Origin: Pseudomonas sp. URMO17WK12:I11
GTDB lineage: Bacteria > Pseudomonadota > Gammaproteobacteria > Pseudomonadales > Pseudomonadaceae
Assembly (NCBI RefSeq): GCF_007677725.1
Contig: NZ_VEDF01000010.1
Span: 151,300 to 215,299, forward strand
Direction of reading: 5' to 3'
Length of the DNA stretch: 64,000 nt
Positions 8,517 through 17,476 of this stretch are shown one piece after another. The notes beneath the pieces are model-generated. The model was given only the letters and a program-made list of their open reading frames with translations. It was not told the DNA's origin and searched no databases. Each line of letters opens with the position of its first letter. Within the stretch, counting starts at the first letter, position 1. The position numbers and the translations under genes were made by a program.

Positions 8517-9245
8517 TCAGCCGCGCTCGCGCACCCAGAACAACGTCGCCCCCGCCACCGCCGCCGGCATCATCAGCACGTTGACCACCGGGATCAGCAA
8601 CGCCAGGTAGGTGATGCCGCCAAACCCCAGGGACTGCCAGCGTTTCTGACGCAGCCAGGCGAGCATGTCCTGCCAGCTCATCTTGTTGTTGTCGGCCGGG
8701 TAGTCGATGTACTGGATGGCCATCATCCACACCCCGAACAGCAGCCACAGGGGGGCGGCGATCACGTTGACCACGGGGATCAGCGACAGGATGAACAAAC
8801 CGATGGCGCGTGGCAGAAAGTAGCCCAGCTTGCGCATTTCGCGGCCGAAAGTGCGCGGCACCATGGCCACCAGTTCGCCCCAGCTGAACGCCGGGAACGG
8901 GTCTTGTCCGCGGACCACCACCTCGACCTTTTCTGCGAGAAAACCGTTGAACGGCGCGGCGATGACGTTGGCAACCAAGGTGAAGGTAAAGAACACCATC
9001 AGCACCAACAGGGCGACGAACAGCGGCCAGAGGATGTAGGAAAGAAAGCTTAGCCAGTCGGGTAGCGTCGGCATCAAGGCATCGAGCCAGAGGCTGAACT
9101 GATGGCCGGCGAAGTAGATCAGGCCACCAAACAACAGCAGGTTGATCGTCAGCGGCAGCAGCACGAACAGACGCAGACCTGGGCTGAGCACCAGTTTCAG
9201 GCCCTCGCGCAGGTACTGGGGGCCGGAGAGGACAGGGCTTGGCAT
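8517..9245 (-). CDS. cysZ: CysZ-family sulfate transport protein
   Basis: A 242-residue inner-membrane protein of the CysZ/EI24 family, which takes up sulfate for cysteine synthesis. It begins with PVLSGPQYLREGLKLVLSPG, followed by hydrophobic segments near 25-50, 67-100, 140-175 and 205-235, and the family's two buried hairpins; ANVIAAPFNGFLAEKVE is a strongly conserved stretch. Start chosen at 9245 (MPSPVL) because GGAG lies 7 bases upstream; 9260 is also in frame. It faces trxB, the two genes being divergent across 329 bp. Sulfate uptake and thioredoxin-dependent sulfate reduction are linked metabolically, but that the pairing is functional is inference. Confidence 0.9.
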   Translation of the reverse strand: MPSPVLSGPQYLREGLKLVLSPGLRLFVLLPLTINLLLFGGLIYFAGHQFSLWLDALMPTLPDWLSFLSYILWPLFVALLVLMVFFTFTLVANVIAAPFNGFLAEKVEVVVRGQDPFPAFSWGELVAMVPRTFGREMRKLGYFLPRAIGLFILSLIPVVNVIAAPLWLLFGVWMMAIQYIDYPADNNKMSWQDMLAWLRQKRWQSLGFGGITYLALLIPVVNVLMMPAAVAGATLFWVRERG

Positions 9246-9574
9246 CGGGATACTCCGCATAATGGGGAAACGCGCTGACCTTACCGAGTTTGTGACAGCG
9301 ACGAAAGGCGCATGCACGCTGAGACATGGGTCGTAACAAAGCGCGCAACCCATGCAAGAGGACGCTGGGGCGGATAGAGGTTGCCTATGAGGTGGATTGT
9401 CGAAGGATATTTCCTTAATCTTTGCCTCCTCGCTACAGTGCGCTCAAGTTTACGGTTCAAGGACCTGCGCGTTGTAGCCTTCCCCAAGTGCTGCGTGGGT
9501 CCTTTTTAAATTGCAGCTGGCGCAGCCTGGCACAGTGATGCCGGGGGCTGCGGCCAGCTCGACAGGAGTTCGAC
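9246..9574. other. Divergent control region cysZ/trxB, 329 bp
   Basis: It must hold the promoters of both genes. The cysZ ribosome-binding site is at the left end and CAGGAG sits before trxB on the right. No known operator, RNA or convincing small coding frame was recognised. Confidence 0.5.
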
Positions 9575-10537
9575 ATGTCTGAAGTACGTCATTCGCGCGT
9601 CATCATCCTCGGTTCCGGCCCTGCCGGTTACAGCGCTGCGGTCTATGCCGCGCGTGCCAATCTCAAGCCGTTGCTGATCACCGGCATGCAGGCCGGTGGC
9701 CAGCTCACCACCACTACCGAGGTCGACAACTGGCCGGGCGACCCCCACGGGCTGACCGGCCCAGCCCTGATGCAGCGCATGCAGGAACACGCCGAGCGTT
9801 TCGAGACCGAGATCGTCTTCGACCACATCAATGCTGTCGACCTGGCCAACAAGCCCTTCACCCTGCAGGGTGACAGCGGCACTTACACCTGCGACGCGCT
9901 GATCGTCGCTACCGGTGCCAGCGCCCGTTACCTGGGTCTGCCATCGGAAGAAGCGTTCATGGGCAAGGGCGTATCGGCCTGCGCGACCTGCGATGGCTTC
10001 TTCTACCGCAACAAGCCGGTGGCCGTGGTCGGCGGTGGCAACACGGCCGTCGAAGAGGCGCTGTACCTGGCCAATATCGCCAGCAAGGTGACCCTGGTGC
10101 ACCGCCGTGAAACCTTCCGCGCCGAGAAGATCCTGGTCGACAAGCTCAACGCCCGTGTCGCCGAAGGCAAGATCGAACTCAAGCTCAACGCCACCTTGGA
10201 CGAAGTGCTCGGTGACAACATGGGTGTGACCGGTGCACGCCTGAAGAACAACGATGGCAGCAGTGACGAAATCAAGGTCGACGGCGTATTCATCGCCATT
10301 GGCCACACCCCGAACACGTCGCTGTTCGAAGGTCAGCTGACCCTCAAGGACGGCTATCTGGTAGTCCATGGCGGCCGTGAAGGTAACGCCACCGCCACCA
10401 ACGTCGAAGGCGTGTTCGCCGCAGGCGACGTGGCTGACCATGTCTACCGTCAGGCGATCACCTCCGCCGGCGCCGGCTGCATGGCGGCACTGGACGTCGA
10501 GCGCTACCTGGACGGTCTGGCCAACGCCTCGTTCTGA
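9575..10537 (+). CDS. trxB: Thioredoxin-disulfide reductase
   Basis: A 320-residue flavoenzyme that passes electrons from NADPH to thioredoxin. The FAD-binding GSGPAG lies at 13-18, the redox pair Cys136-Cys139 in ACATCDGFFYR, the NADPH-binding GGGNTAVEEA at 153-162 with HRRETF following, and the C-terminal FAD segment GVFAAGDVADHVYRQAITSA. Length and motifs are standard for low-molecular-weight TrxR. The start ATG 9575 has a GGAG 10 bases before it. It ends in a strong bidirectional terminator shared with nadC. Confidence 0.98.
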   Translation: MSEVRHSRVIILGSGPAGYSAAVYAARANLKPLLITGMQAGGQLTTTTEVDNWPGDPHGLTGPALMQRMQEHAERFETEIVFDHINAVDLANKPFTLQGDSGTYTCDALIVATGASARYLGLPSEEAFMGKGVSACATCDGFFYRNKPVAVVGGGNTAVEEALYLANIASKVTLVHRRETFRAEKILVDKLNARVAEGKIELKLNATLDEVLGDNMGVTGARLKNNDGSSDEIKVDGVFIAIGHTPNTSLFEGQLTLKDGYLVVHGGREGNATATNVEGVFAAGDVADHVYRQAITSAGAGCMAALDVERYLDGLANASF

Positions 10538-10546
10538 TCGAGGTAC

Positions 10547-10575
10547 AAAAAACCGGCCGCCCTGGCCGGTTTTTT
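10547..10575. terminator. Bidirectional Rho-independent terminator trxB/nadC
   Basis: AAAAAACCGGCC and GGCCGGTTTTTT pair perfectly across a 5-base loop, giving a T-run in both directions. It lies 9 bp after the trxB stop and 16 bp after the end of the convergent nadC. Confidence 0.93.
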
Positions 10576-10591
10576 CATGCCTGGTATTTGC

Positions 10592-11440
10592 TTACAGACT
10601 CAGACGCATCGACAGGTCCACCGCCTTCACATCCTTGGTCATCGCACCGATGGAAATGTAATCGACGCCGGTTTCGGCGATTGCTCGCAAGGTGTGCTCG
10701 TTGACCCCGCCGCTGGCCTCCAGCTTGGCTTTGCCAGCGGTGATCCGCACCGCTTCGCGCATCTGCTCATGGCTCAACTCGTCGAGCATGATGATATCGG
10801 CTCCGGCCTCCAGCGCCTGGCGCAGTTCGTCCAGGCTTTCGACTTCGATTTCCACCGGTTTGCCAGGGGCGATGCGATGGGCTGCGGCCACGGCTTCGGC
10901 AACCCCGCCGCTGGCGGCAATGTGGTTTTCCTTGATCAGGAAGGCGTCGTACAGACCGATACGGTGGTTGTCGCAGCCGCCACAGGTGACCGCGTATTTC
11001 TGCGCCAGGCGCAGGCCGGGCAAGGTCTTGCGGGTGTCGAGCAGGCGCACCGCAGTGCCCTCGACCAGGTCGGCCAGCGCCCGTGCCCGGGTGGCTACAC
11101 CTGAGAGCATCTGTAGAAAGTTCAGCGCGCTCCGCTCGCCGGTGAGCAGCGAGCGTGCCGGACCTTCCAGGTGGAACAGCGGTTGATTGGCCATGGCCCG
11201 CTGGCCGTCGACCACCTGCCAATGCACCGCCACGCGCGGATCGAGCTGGCGGAACACTGCGTCGACCCAGGCCGTGCCTGCGATCAGGCAATCTTCGCGG
11301 GTGATGATGGTGGCCTTGGCCAGGCGCTCAGCCGGGATCAGTTGCGCGGTAATGTCGCCGCTGCCGATGTCTTCGAGCAACGCGCGGCGCACGTTGGCTT
11401 CGATCTCGGCGGTCAGGTCGGCAAGGCGTAGATTCGGCAT
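10592..11440 (-). CDS. nadC: Nicotinate-nucleotide pyrophosphorylase (carboxylating)
   Basis: A 282-residue quinolinate phosphoribosyltransferase that turns quinolinate and PRPP into nicotinate mononucleotide in NAD synthesis. Visible family marks are EDIGSGDIT (23-31), GERSALNFLQ (101-110), the active-site stretch LLDTRKTLPGLR (133-144), KYAVTCGGCDNHR (148-160), FLIKENHI with Lys170, and the PRPP-phosphate end ASGGVNEHTL and SIGAMTK. The start at 11440 (MPNLRLADL) matches the usual N-terminus; an ATG four codons upstream is in frame. It stands alone and converges on trxB. Confidence 0.97.
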   Translation of the reverse strand: MPNLRLADLTAEIEANVRRALLEDIGSGDITAQLIPAERLAKATIITREDCLIAGTAWVDAVFRQLDPRVAVHWQVVDGQRAMANQPLFHLEGPARSLLTGERSALNFLQMLSGVATRARALADLVEGTAVRLLDTRKTLPGLRLAQKYAVTCGGCDNHRIGLYDAFLIKENHIAASGGVAEAVAAAHRIAPGKPVEIEVESLDELRQALEAGADIIMLDELSHEQMREAVRITAGKAKLEASGGVNEHTLRAIAETGVDYISIGAMTKDVKAVDLSMRLSL

Positions 11441-11510
11441 GGTGGACTCCACAAGCTAGGTGCCGGCGATTATAGGGCAGGGCAGCCGCGCGGGGTACCG
11501 CCACGAGGCG

Positions 11511-11527
11511 ACTGACCTTTGGTCAGT
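11511..11527. promoter_or_regulatory. Palindrome ACTGACC-TTT-GGTCAGT between nadC and the DUF1631 gene
   Basis: A perfect 7-bp inverted repeat with a 3-bp spacer. GGTCAG recurs at 11555-11560 and 11566-11571, so the region has three copies in one direction and one in the other. Placed between divergent genes, it looks like an operator cluster for a dimeric regulator. The regulator is unknown. Confidence 0.4.
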
Positions 11528-11687
11528 CCGAGTGAGCATAAGCTGTTGAATTAAGGTCAGTAGCGGGTCAGATAACAGTGCTGGCGGCTGTCACATTTTT
11601 TATCGATAATGGCGCCCAACATTTGGCGTCATAGCTTTGACGAAACAAACGGTTTTCTCGTTCAGCTCACCCTACAAGGAGTCAGGG

Positions 11688-13841
11688 ATGCTTAAAGAAG
11701 GCAAGGTGGTGCCCCTGGCGGCCGCCATCGATCGAGGCCAGCGCGCGCCGTTGCCTTGCCTTCCGGTATTGCTGCTACAGGTTCGTGACAACGCTGCCTT
11801 GCAACTGCGCCAAGGCTTGCAGGCTTTGTTCGACAATGCCGATGACACCCTGTTCGAGATGGCCGATCGCGCAACCGAGCGCTTCGACCAGAATCTGTAC
11901 TTCGAGGCCATGCGCGACCTGCGGTTGAAACGCAAGAGCATCGAGCGCGGTTTTCTCGATACCTTCTATGAAGCCTTCTCGCAGATGGGACACTACGACC
12001 CCCTGGTGCAAGCGGCGAACAGCGATCTGCGCAACCCGTCGCAGCTCGAGCGGGCGGTCGCCATCGATGGCATGGTCGCGCGGGTGCTGTCGCGTGATGG
12101 GGTGGCCCTGCAGCAGCTGACCGTGCGCCTGCATTATGTGCTCGAGCGCACCTTCGACGAGCAGCGCAACCCGCTCGGGCCGGCCGCCTTGTGCGGTTAT
12201 TTCCTCGATGCCGGGCGCAACCTGGGCGTGGGCCTGCGGGTCAAGCTGGTGCTGCTCAAACTGTTCGAGCGCTATGTGTTGCGCGACATCGACCTCTTGT
12301 ATGCCCAGGCCAACCAGCTGCTCGCGGCGGCTGGCGCCTTTCCGGAGTTGAAGCCGGCGCCGTGCCGACGTGCCGAGGACCGTCGCCTGAAAGCGCGGCG
12401 GGTAGCTGCTGCTCGCGCGTCGGCCGGCGTCGGCGCAGACACGGCTGGGCGAGCGTTCATGCGCTCGCTGGAAAGTGCGCTGGCGCCTTACCGTGGCCAG
12501 ATCGCGCCGCGCGTGCAAGCCGTGGCGTCGGCCGAGCCCATCAGCACGGCGGACCTGCTGCGCCTGCTCTCGCACTTGCAGCACTACGTGCCCGCCAGTG
12601 GCGAGGATGAAGACTTCGAGCTGGGCCAGCAACTGGAGCAGCTGCTGTTGCGCGTCAGTGTGCGCAGCGGTACACGCCGGCGCATCGCCTGTGCCGACCT
12701 GGACGTGATCAGCCTGGTGGGGCTGTTGTTCGCCTTCATCGAGGCCGATGACAACCTGCCGCAAAGCCTGCGCGCGTTGATCATGCGCCTGCATATACCG
12801 GTGCTCAAGGTGGCATTGCTGGACAACAACCTGTTCAGCCGGGCCAGTCATCCGGTCAGACGCCTGATGAACGAAATGGCCGCAGCAGCCTTCGGTTGGG
12901 AAACCGGCAATGACGGATTGCGCGATAGCCTGCACCTGCGCGTAGAGCGGATCGTGCAGCGCTTGCTCAGTGACTTCGGTGAAGACCCCGCGCTGTTCGC
13001 CGAACTGTTGGAAGATTTCCTCGCGTTCAGTCATGACGAGCGCCGGCGCAACGAACTGCTCGAGCAACGCACGCGCGATGCCGAGGAGGGCCGCGCGCGC
13101 GCCCTGCAGGCCCGGCAACAGGTGCAACAGGCGCTCAACCAGCGCCTGCGTGGGCGTAGCCTGCCGCAGGTGGTGGTGCAGATGCTGGTGCAGTCCTGGA
13201 GCCAGGTGCTGTTGATGGCCTGGCTCAAGCATGGCGAGTCTTCCAGTGCCTGGCAGCAGGCCCTGGCGACCATGGACAGTCTGTTGGCCAGCATCGCCCC
13301 CCAGCAGCACCCGCAGCGCCTGCTGCAACAGGTGCCGGGCCTGCTCAAGGCCCTGCGGGACGGCCTGGCCAGCGTAGCGCTGGAGTCGGCAGCCACCCGC
13401 GAATTCTTCATGCACCTCGAGCAATTGCACCTGCGCGCCTGTGGCGCCAGCGAGTTGCCCGCGGGCAGTGCCGAACTTGCCGAGGTGTTGGTGGCCGATG
13501 ACGTGGTGCTGGCGATCGCTGACGAGTCTGCCGGCCTGCCGGTCGGCCTGCATGATGGGCAGGCAGCGCAATTGCGTCTGGTGCAGCGCTTGCGCATCGG
13601 CAGTTGGGTAGAATTGCTCGACGATGACGAGCCGCTGCGCTGCAAGCTGGTGGCGCGGGTCGACAGCAATGACCGGCTGGTGTTCGCCAACCGTACCGGC
13701 ATGAAAGTTCACGAATGCACGGCGGCAGGCCTTGCGCAAGCGCTGCGCCGAGGCGAAGCGCGACTGCTGGATGACGGCTTGTTGTTCGAGCGCGCGCTGG
13801 TCTGCGTGCTGGCGGGCCTGCGCCAACAGTCGGCGCCGTGA
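11688..13841 (+). CDS. DUF1631 family protein, 717 residues
   Basis: A large soluble protein of unknown function matching the DUF1631 family, found in Pseudomonas between nadC and ampD. It is Leu/Arg/Gln-rich and mostly helical. An N-terminal part with conserved DNADDTLFEMADRATE and RLKRKSIERGFLDTFYEAF is followed by a long helical middle, and a coiled coil near 450-500 (ELLEQRTRDAEEGRARALQA). The C-terminal ~100 residues read like a small beta domain (GSWVELLDDDEPLRCKLVAR, FANRTGMKVHECTAAGLA), resembling PilZ-like folds, though RxxxR...DxSxxG is not clear. Start at 11688 because AGGAG sits 6 bases before it; the upstream TTG at 11637 is less likely. Confidence is high in the gene, low in any role. 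Confidence 0.88.
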   Translation: MLKEGKVVPLAAAIDRGQRAPLPCLPVLLLQVRDNAALQLRQGLQALFDNADDTLFEMADRATERFDQNLYFEAMRDLRLKRKSIERGFLDTFYEAFSQMGHYDPLVQAANSDLRNPSQLERAVAIDGMVARVLSRDGVALQQLTVRLHYVLERTFDEQRNPLGPAALCGYFLDAGRNLGVGLRVKLVLLKLFERYVLRDIDLLYAQANQLLAAAGAFPELKPAPCRRAEDRRLKARRVAAARASAGVGADTAGRAFMRSLESALAPYRGQIAPRVQAVASAEPISTADLLRLLSHLQHYVPASGEDEDFELGQQLEQLLLRVSVRSGTRRRIACADLDVISLVGLLFAFIEADDNLPQSLRALIMRLHIPVLKVALLDNNLFSRASHPVRRLMNEMAAAAFGWETGNDGLRDSLHLRVERIVQRLLSDFGEDPALFAELLEDFLAFSHDERRRNELLEQRTRDAEEGRARALQARQQVQQALNQRLRGRSLPQVVVQMLVQSWSQVLLMAWLKHGESSSAWQQALATMDSLLASIAPQQHPQRLLQQVPGLLKALRDGLASVALESAATREFFMHLEQLHLRACGASELPAGSAELAEVLVADDVVLAIADESAGLPVGLHDGQAAQLRLVQRLRIGSWVELLDDDEPLRCKLVARVDSNDRLVFANRTGMKVHECTAAGLAQALRRGEARLLDDGLLFERALVCVLAGLRQQSAP

Positions 13842-13930
13842 GCCGGCGCCCTTACAATCATTCACATGCACAGTGGTCAGCAGCCAAGGCATACTCGGGC
13901 CTTGTACCTGCGCCGCTCAGGATTTGCCCC

Positions 13931-14503
13931 ATGCTATTGGACCGAGCCACTGGCTGGTTCCACGGAACCGGCATCAGCCGCTGCCCGTCGCCGAATTACA
14001 ACGCCCGCCCGCCAGGCGAGACGGTTTCGCTGCTGGTGATCCACAACATCAGCCTGCCGCCAGCCTGCTTCGGCACGGGCAAGGTTCAGCAGTTTTTCCA
14101 GAACACGCTGAACCCCGATGAGCATCCCTACTTCGCCAGCATCAGCCACCTGACCGTGTCGGCGCACCTGTTCATCGAGCGCGACGGCGGCGTCACGCAA
14201 TTCGTGTCATTGCACGACCGTGCCTGGCACGCAGGTGTTTCCAGTTTCGAGGGGCGCGAAGGCTGCAACGATTTTTCCATCGGCATCGAACTGGAAGGCA
14301 CCGACGAGCTGCCCTACAGCGACGCCCAATATGCCGTGCTGCAGCGCCTGACGCGGCAGATCCAGGCGGCCTGTCCGGCCATCGACGTGGCACGCATCCA
14401 GGGCCACAGCGACATCGCGCCGCAGCGCAAGACCGACCCTGGCCCGGCATTCGACTGGTCGCGCTATCGCCAGGCTTTGACCGACAACGAGGACAACCCA
14501 TGA
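13931..14503 (+). CDS. ampD: 1,6-anhydro-N-acetylmuramyl-L-alanine amidase AmpD
   Basis: A 190-residue cytoplasmic zinc amidase that cuts the peptide from anhydro-muropeptides during cell-wall recycling. Loss of it raises AmpR-dependent beta-lactamase in species that have ampC. The zinc ligands expected for the family are visible: His38 (LLVIHNIS), His159 (IQGHSDIAP) and Asp169 (RKTDPGPAFDW), with Glu120 (IGIELEG) and Lys167. The start ATG 13931 (MLLDRATGWF) matches the family; the frame continues upstream but without support. Its stop overlaps the ampE start (ATGA at 14500-14503), so the two are translationally coupled. Confidence 0.97.
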   Translation: MLLDRATGWFHGTGISRCPSPNYNARPPGETVSLLVIHNISLPPACFGTGKVQQFFQNTLNPDEHPYFASISHLTVSAHLFIERDGGVTQFVSLHDRAWHAGVSSFEGREGCNDFSIGIELEGTDELPYSDAQYAVLQRLTRQIQAACPAIDVARIQGHSDIAPQRKTDPGPAFDWSRYRQALTDNEDNP

Positions 14504-15330
14504 GTTTTCTGGTGCTGCTGTTGGCGCTGTGGATAGAAAAGTTCTCGGCCCTGCGCCATCAACTGCAACGCGACGGCTTCTTGCGCGCAGAATTGGCGCG
14601 TCTGGAGCGTACGGGCAAGGTCGAGCCTTGGTGGATACTGACCTTGCTGGTAGTAGCGCCGCTGGCGCTGCTGGCGTTGCTGCTGCATGTGCTCGAGCCG
14701 GTGGCCTATGGCTTGCTGGCCTTGCCGGTGCATCTGCTGGTGCTGATCTACAGCCTGGGGCGCGGCGATGCCAAGGCTGCCCTTGGACCTTACCGCGATG
14801 CTTGGCGACGCGGCGACGAGCAAGCTGCGCGGGACGTGGCCGCGCGCGACCTGGGCCTTGAGGCCGATGACCCACAGGCGCTGCTGGTGCGCGTGCAGGG
14901 GCATCTGTTGTGGCAGGCGTATCAGGGCTTTTTCGCGGTGATCTTCTGGTATTTCGTGTTGGGCCCTCTGGCCGCGCTGGCCTACCGGCTGGTGGCGCTG
15001 ATCGCCGAGCATGCCGGGCAACCCGCCGTGCAGCTGCAAGCAGCGCGATTGCGCCACATTCTGGACTGGTTGCCGGTGCGGGTGCTGGCGGTGAGCTTCG
15101 CGCTGGTCGGCAATTTCGTCGCTGTCATGCGCGTCATGCTGCACGAGCTGCTCAATGGGCGGATCAGCGCGGCGCACCTGGTGACCAAGGTTGGCCGCAT
15201 CGCCGATGACAGCGCGCCACAAGAGACTAGCCAGCGTGCACTTGCCGGGCTGGACAGCCTGTGGGATCTGCTCTTGCGCAGCGCCGTGCTCTGGTATGCG
15301 GCCTTCGCGTTGTGGACGGTGCTGGCCTGA
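14500..15330 (+). CDS. ampE: AmpE, inner-membrane regulatory protein
   Basis: A 276-residue membrane protein encoded directly after ampD with a 4-bp overlap. The N-terminus MSFLVLLLALWIEKFSALR is the family start. Hydrophobic segments lie near 1-12, 45-85, 145-170, 190-215 and at the C-terminus. AmpE belongs to the cobalamin-biosynthesis CobD-like membrane family; it is described as a signal or transport partner of ampD in beta-lactamase control, but its biochemical role is not settled. Nothing is unusual apart from the tight coupling. Confidence 0.93.
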   Translation: MSFLVLLLALWIEKFSALRHQLQRDGFLRAELARLERTGKVEPWWILTLLVVAPLALLALLLHVLEPVAYGLLALPVHLLVLIYSLGRGDAKAALGPYRDAWRRGDEQAARDVAARDLGLEADDPQALLVRVQGHLLWQAYQGFFAVIFWYFVLGPLAALAYRLVALIAEHAGQPAVQLQAARLRHILDWLPVRVLAVSFALVGNFVAVMRVMLHELLNGRISAAHLVTKVGRIADDSAPQETSQRALAGLDSLWDLLLRSAVLWYAAFALWTVLA

Positions 15331-15413
15331 TCGGCAGCCAGGCGCGCGATTAACCTTAAGTTACAAACCTCCGATTCGATCTGCGCTATACAGGTGGCCC
15401 AGTGCTATCTCTG

Positions 15414-15426
15414 CAGAACAACAAGA
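15414..15426 (+). promoter_or_regulatory. A-rich Hfq/Crc-type motif before the chemoreceptor start
   Basis: CAGAACAACAAGA lies four bases before the AGGAGG ribosome-binding site of the GTG start at 15443. It contains AACAACAA, the AANAANAA pattern bound by Hfq with Crc in Pseudomonas catabolite repression. The identical 13 bases occur before fruA. Confidence 0.5.
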
Positions 15427-15442
15427 ATCCAGGAGGTGCCCC

Positions 15443-17455
15443 GTGCAGCGCTTGCTTGACCCGGCCATCGCACTGATGAATCGGCTGAGCTTCGGTCAGA
15501 AGTTCAGCCTCATCAGTGTGTTGTTTTTCCTGCCCATGTTGACCACCAGCGTCTATCTGGTGCGCGACGCTTACCAACAGTTGCACAGCACGCGCAGTGA
15601 GCTGCGCGGCATCGCTGCGTTGAGCGCCAGCGTGCGCCTGCGCGCCGAGCTTGAGGAACTGGGCAGCCTGGTGCAGATCAATGCGCTGCTCGGCCAGTCC
15701 GGCCAGTCCGGCGATCTGGATACCCGTATCACCCAATCCCAGGACCAGGTGCAAGCGCAACTCACTGCCCTGCAAGACGATGACGCAGTGGCTCAGGCGC
15801 AGCTTGCCGAGCTCTCGGCTGCCTTCACCAGCGCGCGGGCCGAGTCGTCGCTGCAGAACAAAGCGGTGCAGCTCGACAGGCTGCTGGTCCAGGCGCAGCG
15901 ACTCGGCCGGCAAGTTGCCAGTCAGTCAGGGCTGAGCCAGGACGCCCAGGCCTCGCTGCGCCAGCTCAGCGAACTGCTGGTGGTCGCCACCGCTACGGTG
16001 ACCCAGACCCTCGGCGAGGGCCGCACCTTGGGCGCCATCGCATTGGGCAGAGGCTTCATCGATTCGACCGGCAGCGCGCGCTTCGACGATCTGCTGCAAC
16101 GTCTGGAGCGATTGGAGGCGGATTATCGGTTGCGGCTTGACGAGGCCCTCGGGCGAGGCCTCGAGGCCGATACGGCAGTGTCCCGCGCTGCCCAGGCCAG
16201 CCTGGCCACGGTCGCGCAAGCGGCAGGCGTATTCGAGGAGCAGGTCGTCGTGGCGCAGACCTTGGATACCCCATGGCCACGGTTCTACCAGCAGGTCAGC
16301 GAGCTGCTGGTGCCGACCGAGCACTTGAACGATGCGCTGCTGGCGCAGCTGCGCGACCAATTGCAGATACGCCTGGACCACCAGCGCCTGCGCATGCTGG
16401 CCCTGGCTGCGCTGCTAGGCGGTGTGTTTGTGCTGATCGTCTACCTCTACGGTGGCTTCTACGCCTCGACCCGCACGACCCTGCGCGGCTTGGGCACGGC
16501 CATGGGCCAAGTGGCCGCAGGCGACATGACCGTCAGCTTCCGAGCGCGCAGCCGCGATGAGCTGGGCGCGCTCGGCGAGGATTTCAGCGAAACCGTGCGG
16601 CGCATTCGAGGGCTGATCGATCAGGTCGGGCAGACGGTGACAGCTGTCGAATTGCAGGCCGGGCAGGTGCTGGCAGTGTCAGCACGCAGCAACCAGGCCA
16701 TCGGCGGGCAGCGTGAGCAGATCGAACAAGTGGCCACGGCCATGAGCCAGATGAGCGCCACCGTGCAGGCGGTGGCGCGCAGCGCAGCGCTGGCAGCCGA
16801 TGGGGCGCAGCAGGTGAATCTCGAGAGCGCCAATGGCCGCAGCCTGGTGCAAGGCCAGCAGGACAGCATCGGTCGGCTTGCCGGCGAAATCGACAGCAGT
16901 GTGCTGGCGATCAACCGCCTGGCAGACGACAGCCAGGCGATCGGCCAGGTACTGGAGGTGATACGCGGTATTGCCGAGCAGACCAACCTGCTGGCCTTGA
17001 ATGCGGCCATCGAGGCGGCGCGCGCCGGTGAACAGGGACGCGGTTTTGCCGTGGTGGCCGATGAAGTGCGCACCTTGGCCCGGCGTACGCAGGACTCTAC
17101 TGCGCAGATCGCGCAGATGATCCAGCGCTTGCGCGAAGGCGTGGCGCAGGCGGTGCAGGCCATGGCCGGTAGTCACCAGATGGCCGCGAGCACGGTCGAT
17201 GAAGCGCAGCAGGTGCAGCAGGCGCTGGGCACTATTCTTGGCGCCGTGGGTGGGATCGTCGAGCAGAACCAGCAGATTGCCGCCGCGGTCGAGCAGCAGA
17301 CCGCCGTGGCGCATGACATCGACCGCAACCTTGTGGCGATCAACCTCGCCGCCCAGGACACCAGCCAGGGCGCTTGTCAAACCGAGGACGCCAGCCGCGC
17401 CTTGTCGCAACAGGTGATGGAGCTCAAGCGCTTGATCGGTGCGTTCAGGGTGTAG
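15443..17455 (+). CDS. Methyl-accepting chemotaxis protein, membrane-bound
   Basis: A 670-residue chemoreceptor. The GTG start at 15443 is set by AGGAGG at 15431-15436. Order: first membrane segment (~22-40, SLISVLFFLPMLTTSVYLV), a large helical periplasmic ligand domain (~42-315), second membrane segment (~317-338, MLALAALLGGVFVLIVYLY), HAMP (~340-395, VAAGDMTVSFRARSRDELG), and the signalling domain with its hairpin near 509-550 (NLLALNAAIEAARAGEQGRG). No NWETF-type CheR tether is present at the C-terminus. I recall the same receptor after ampE in P. aeruginosa (PA4520). The ligand is unknown. A possible Hfq/Crc site sits before the start. Confidence 0.95.
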   Translation: MQRLLDPAIALMNRLSFGQKFSLISVLFFLPMLTTSVYLVRDAYQQLHSTRSELRGIAALSASVRLRAELEELGSLVQINALLGQSGQSGDLDTRITQSQDQVQAQLTALQDDDAVAQAQLAELSAAFTSARAESSLQNKAVQLDRLLVQAQRLGRQVASQSGLSQDAQASLRQLSELLVVATATVTQTLGEGRTLGAIALGRGFIDSTGSARFDDLLQRLERLEADYRLRLDEALGRGLEADTAVSRAAQASLATVAQAAGVFEEQVVVAQTLDTPWPRFYQQVSELLVPTEHLNDALLAQLRDQLQIRLDHQRLRMLALAALLGGVFVLIVYLYGGFYASTRTTLRGLGTAMGQVAAGDMTVSFRARSRDELGALGEDFSETVRRIRGLIDQVGQTVTAVELQAGQVLAVSARSNQAIGGQREQIEQVATAMSQMSATVQAVARSAALAADGAQQVNLESANGRSLVQGQQDSIGRLAGEIDSSVLAINRLADDSQAIGQVLEVIRGIAEQTNLLALNAAIEAARAGEQGRGFAVVADEVRTLARRTQDSTAQIAQMIQRLREGVAQAVQAMAGSHQMAASTVDEAQQVQQALGTILGAVGGIVEQNQQIAAAVEQQTAVAHDIDRNLVAINLAAQDTSQGACQTEDASRALSQQVMELKRLIGAFRV

Positions 17456-17476
17456 CGCGGTGGCGGCGCTGCACGG

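Noticed and set aside
11775..13892. A 705-codon frame opposite the DUF1631 gene
   Set aside because: Its composition is Gln/His/Arg-rich with no family resemblance; the + strand gene has a ribosome site, a conserved neighbourhood and normal composition.
15331..15442. An N-terminal extension of the chemoreceptor to 15191
   Set aside because: It would overlap ampE and add a non-conserved leader; the GTG at 15443 has an ideal AGGAGG and places the first membrane helix correctly.
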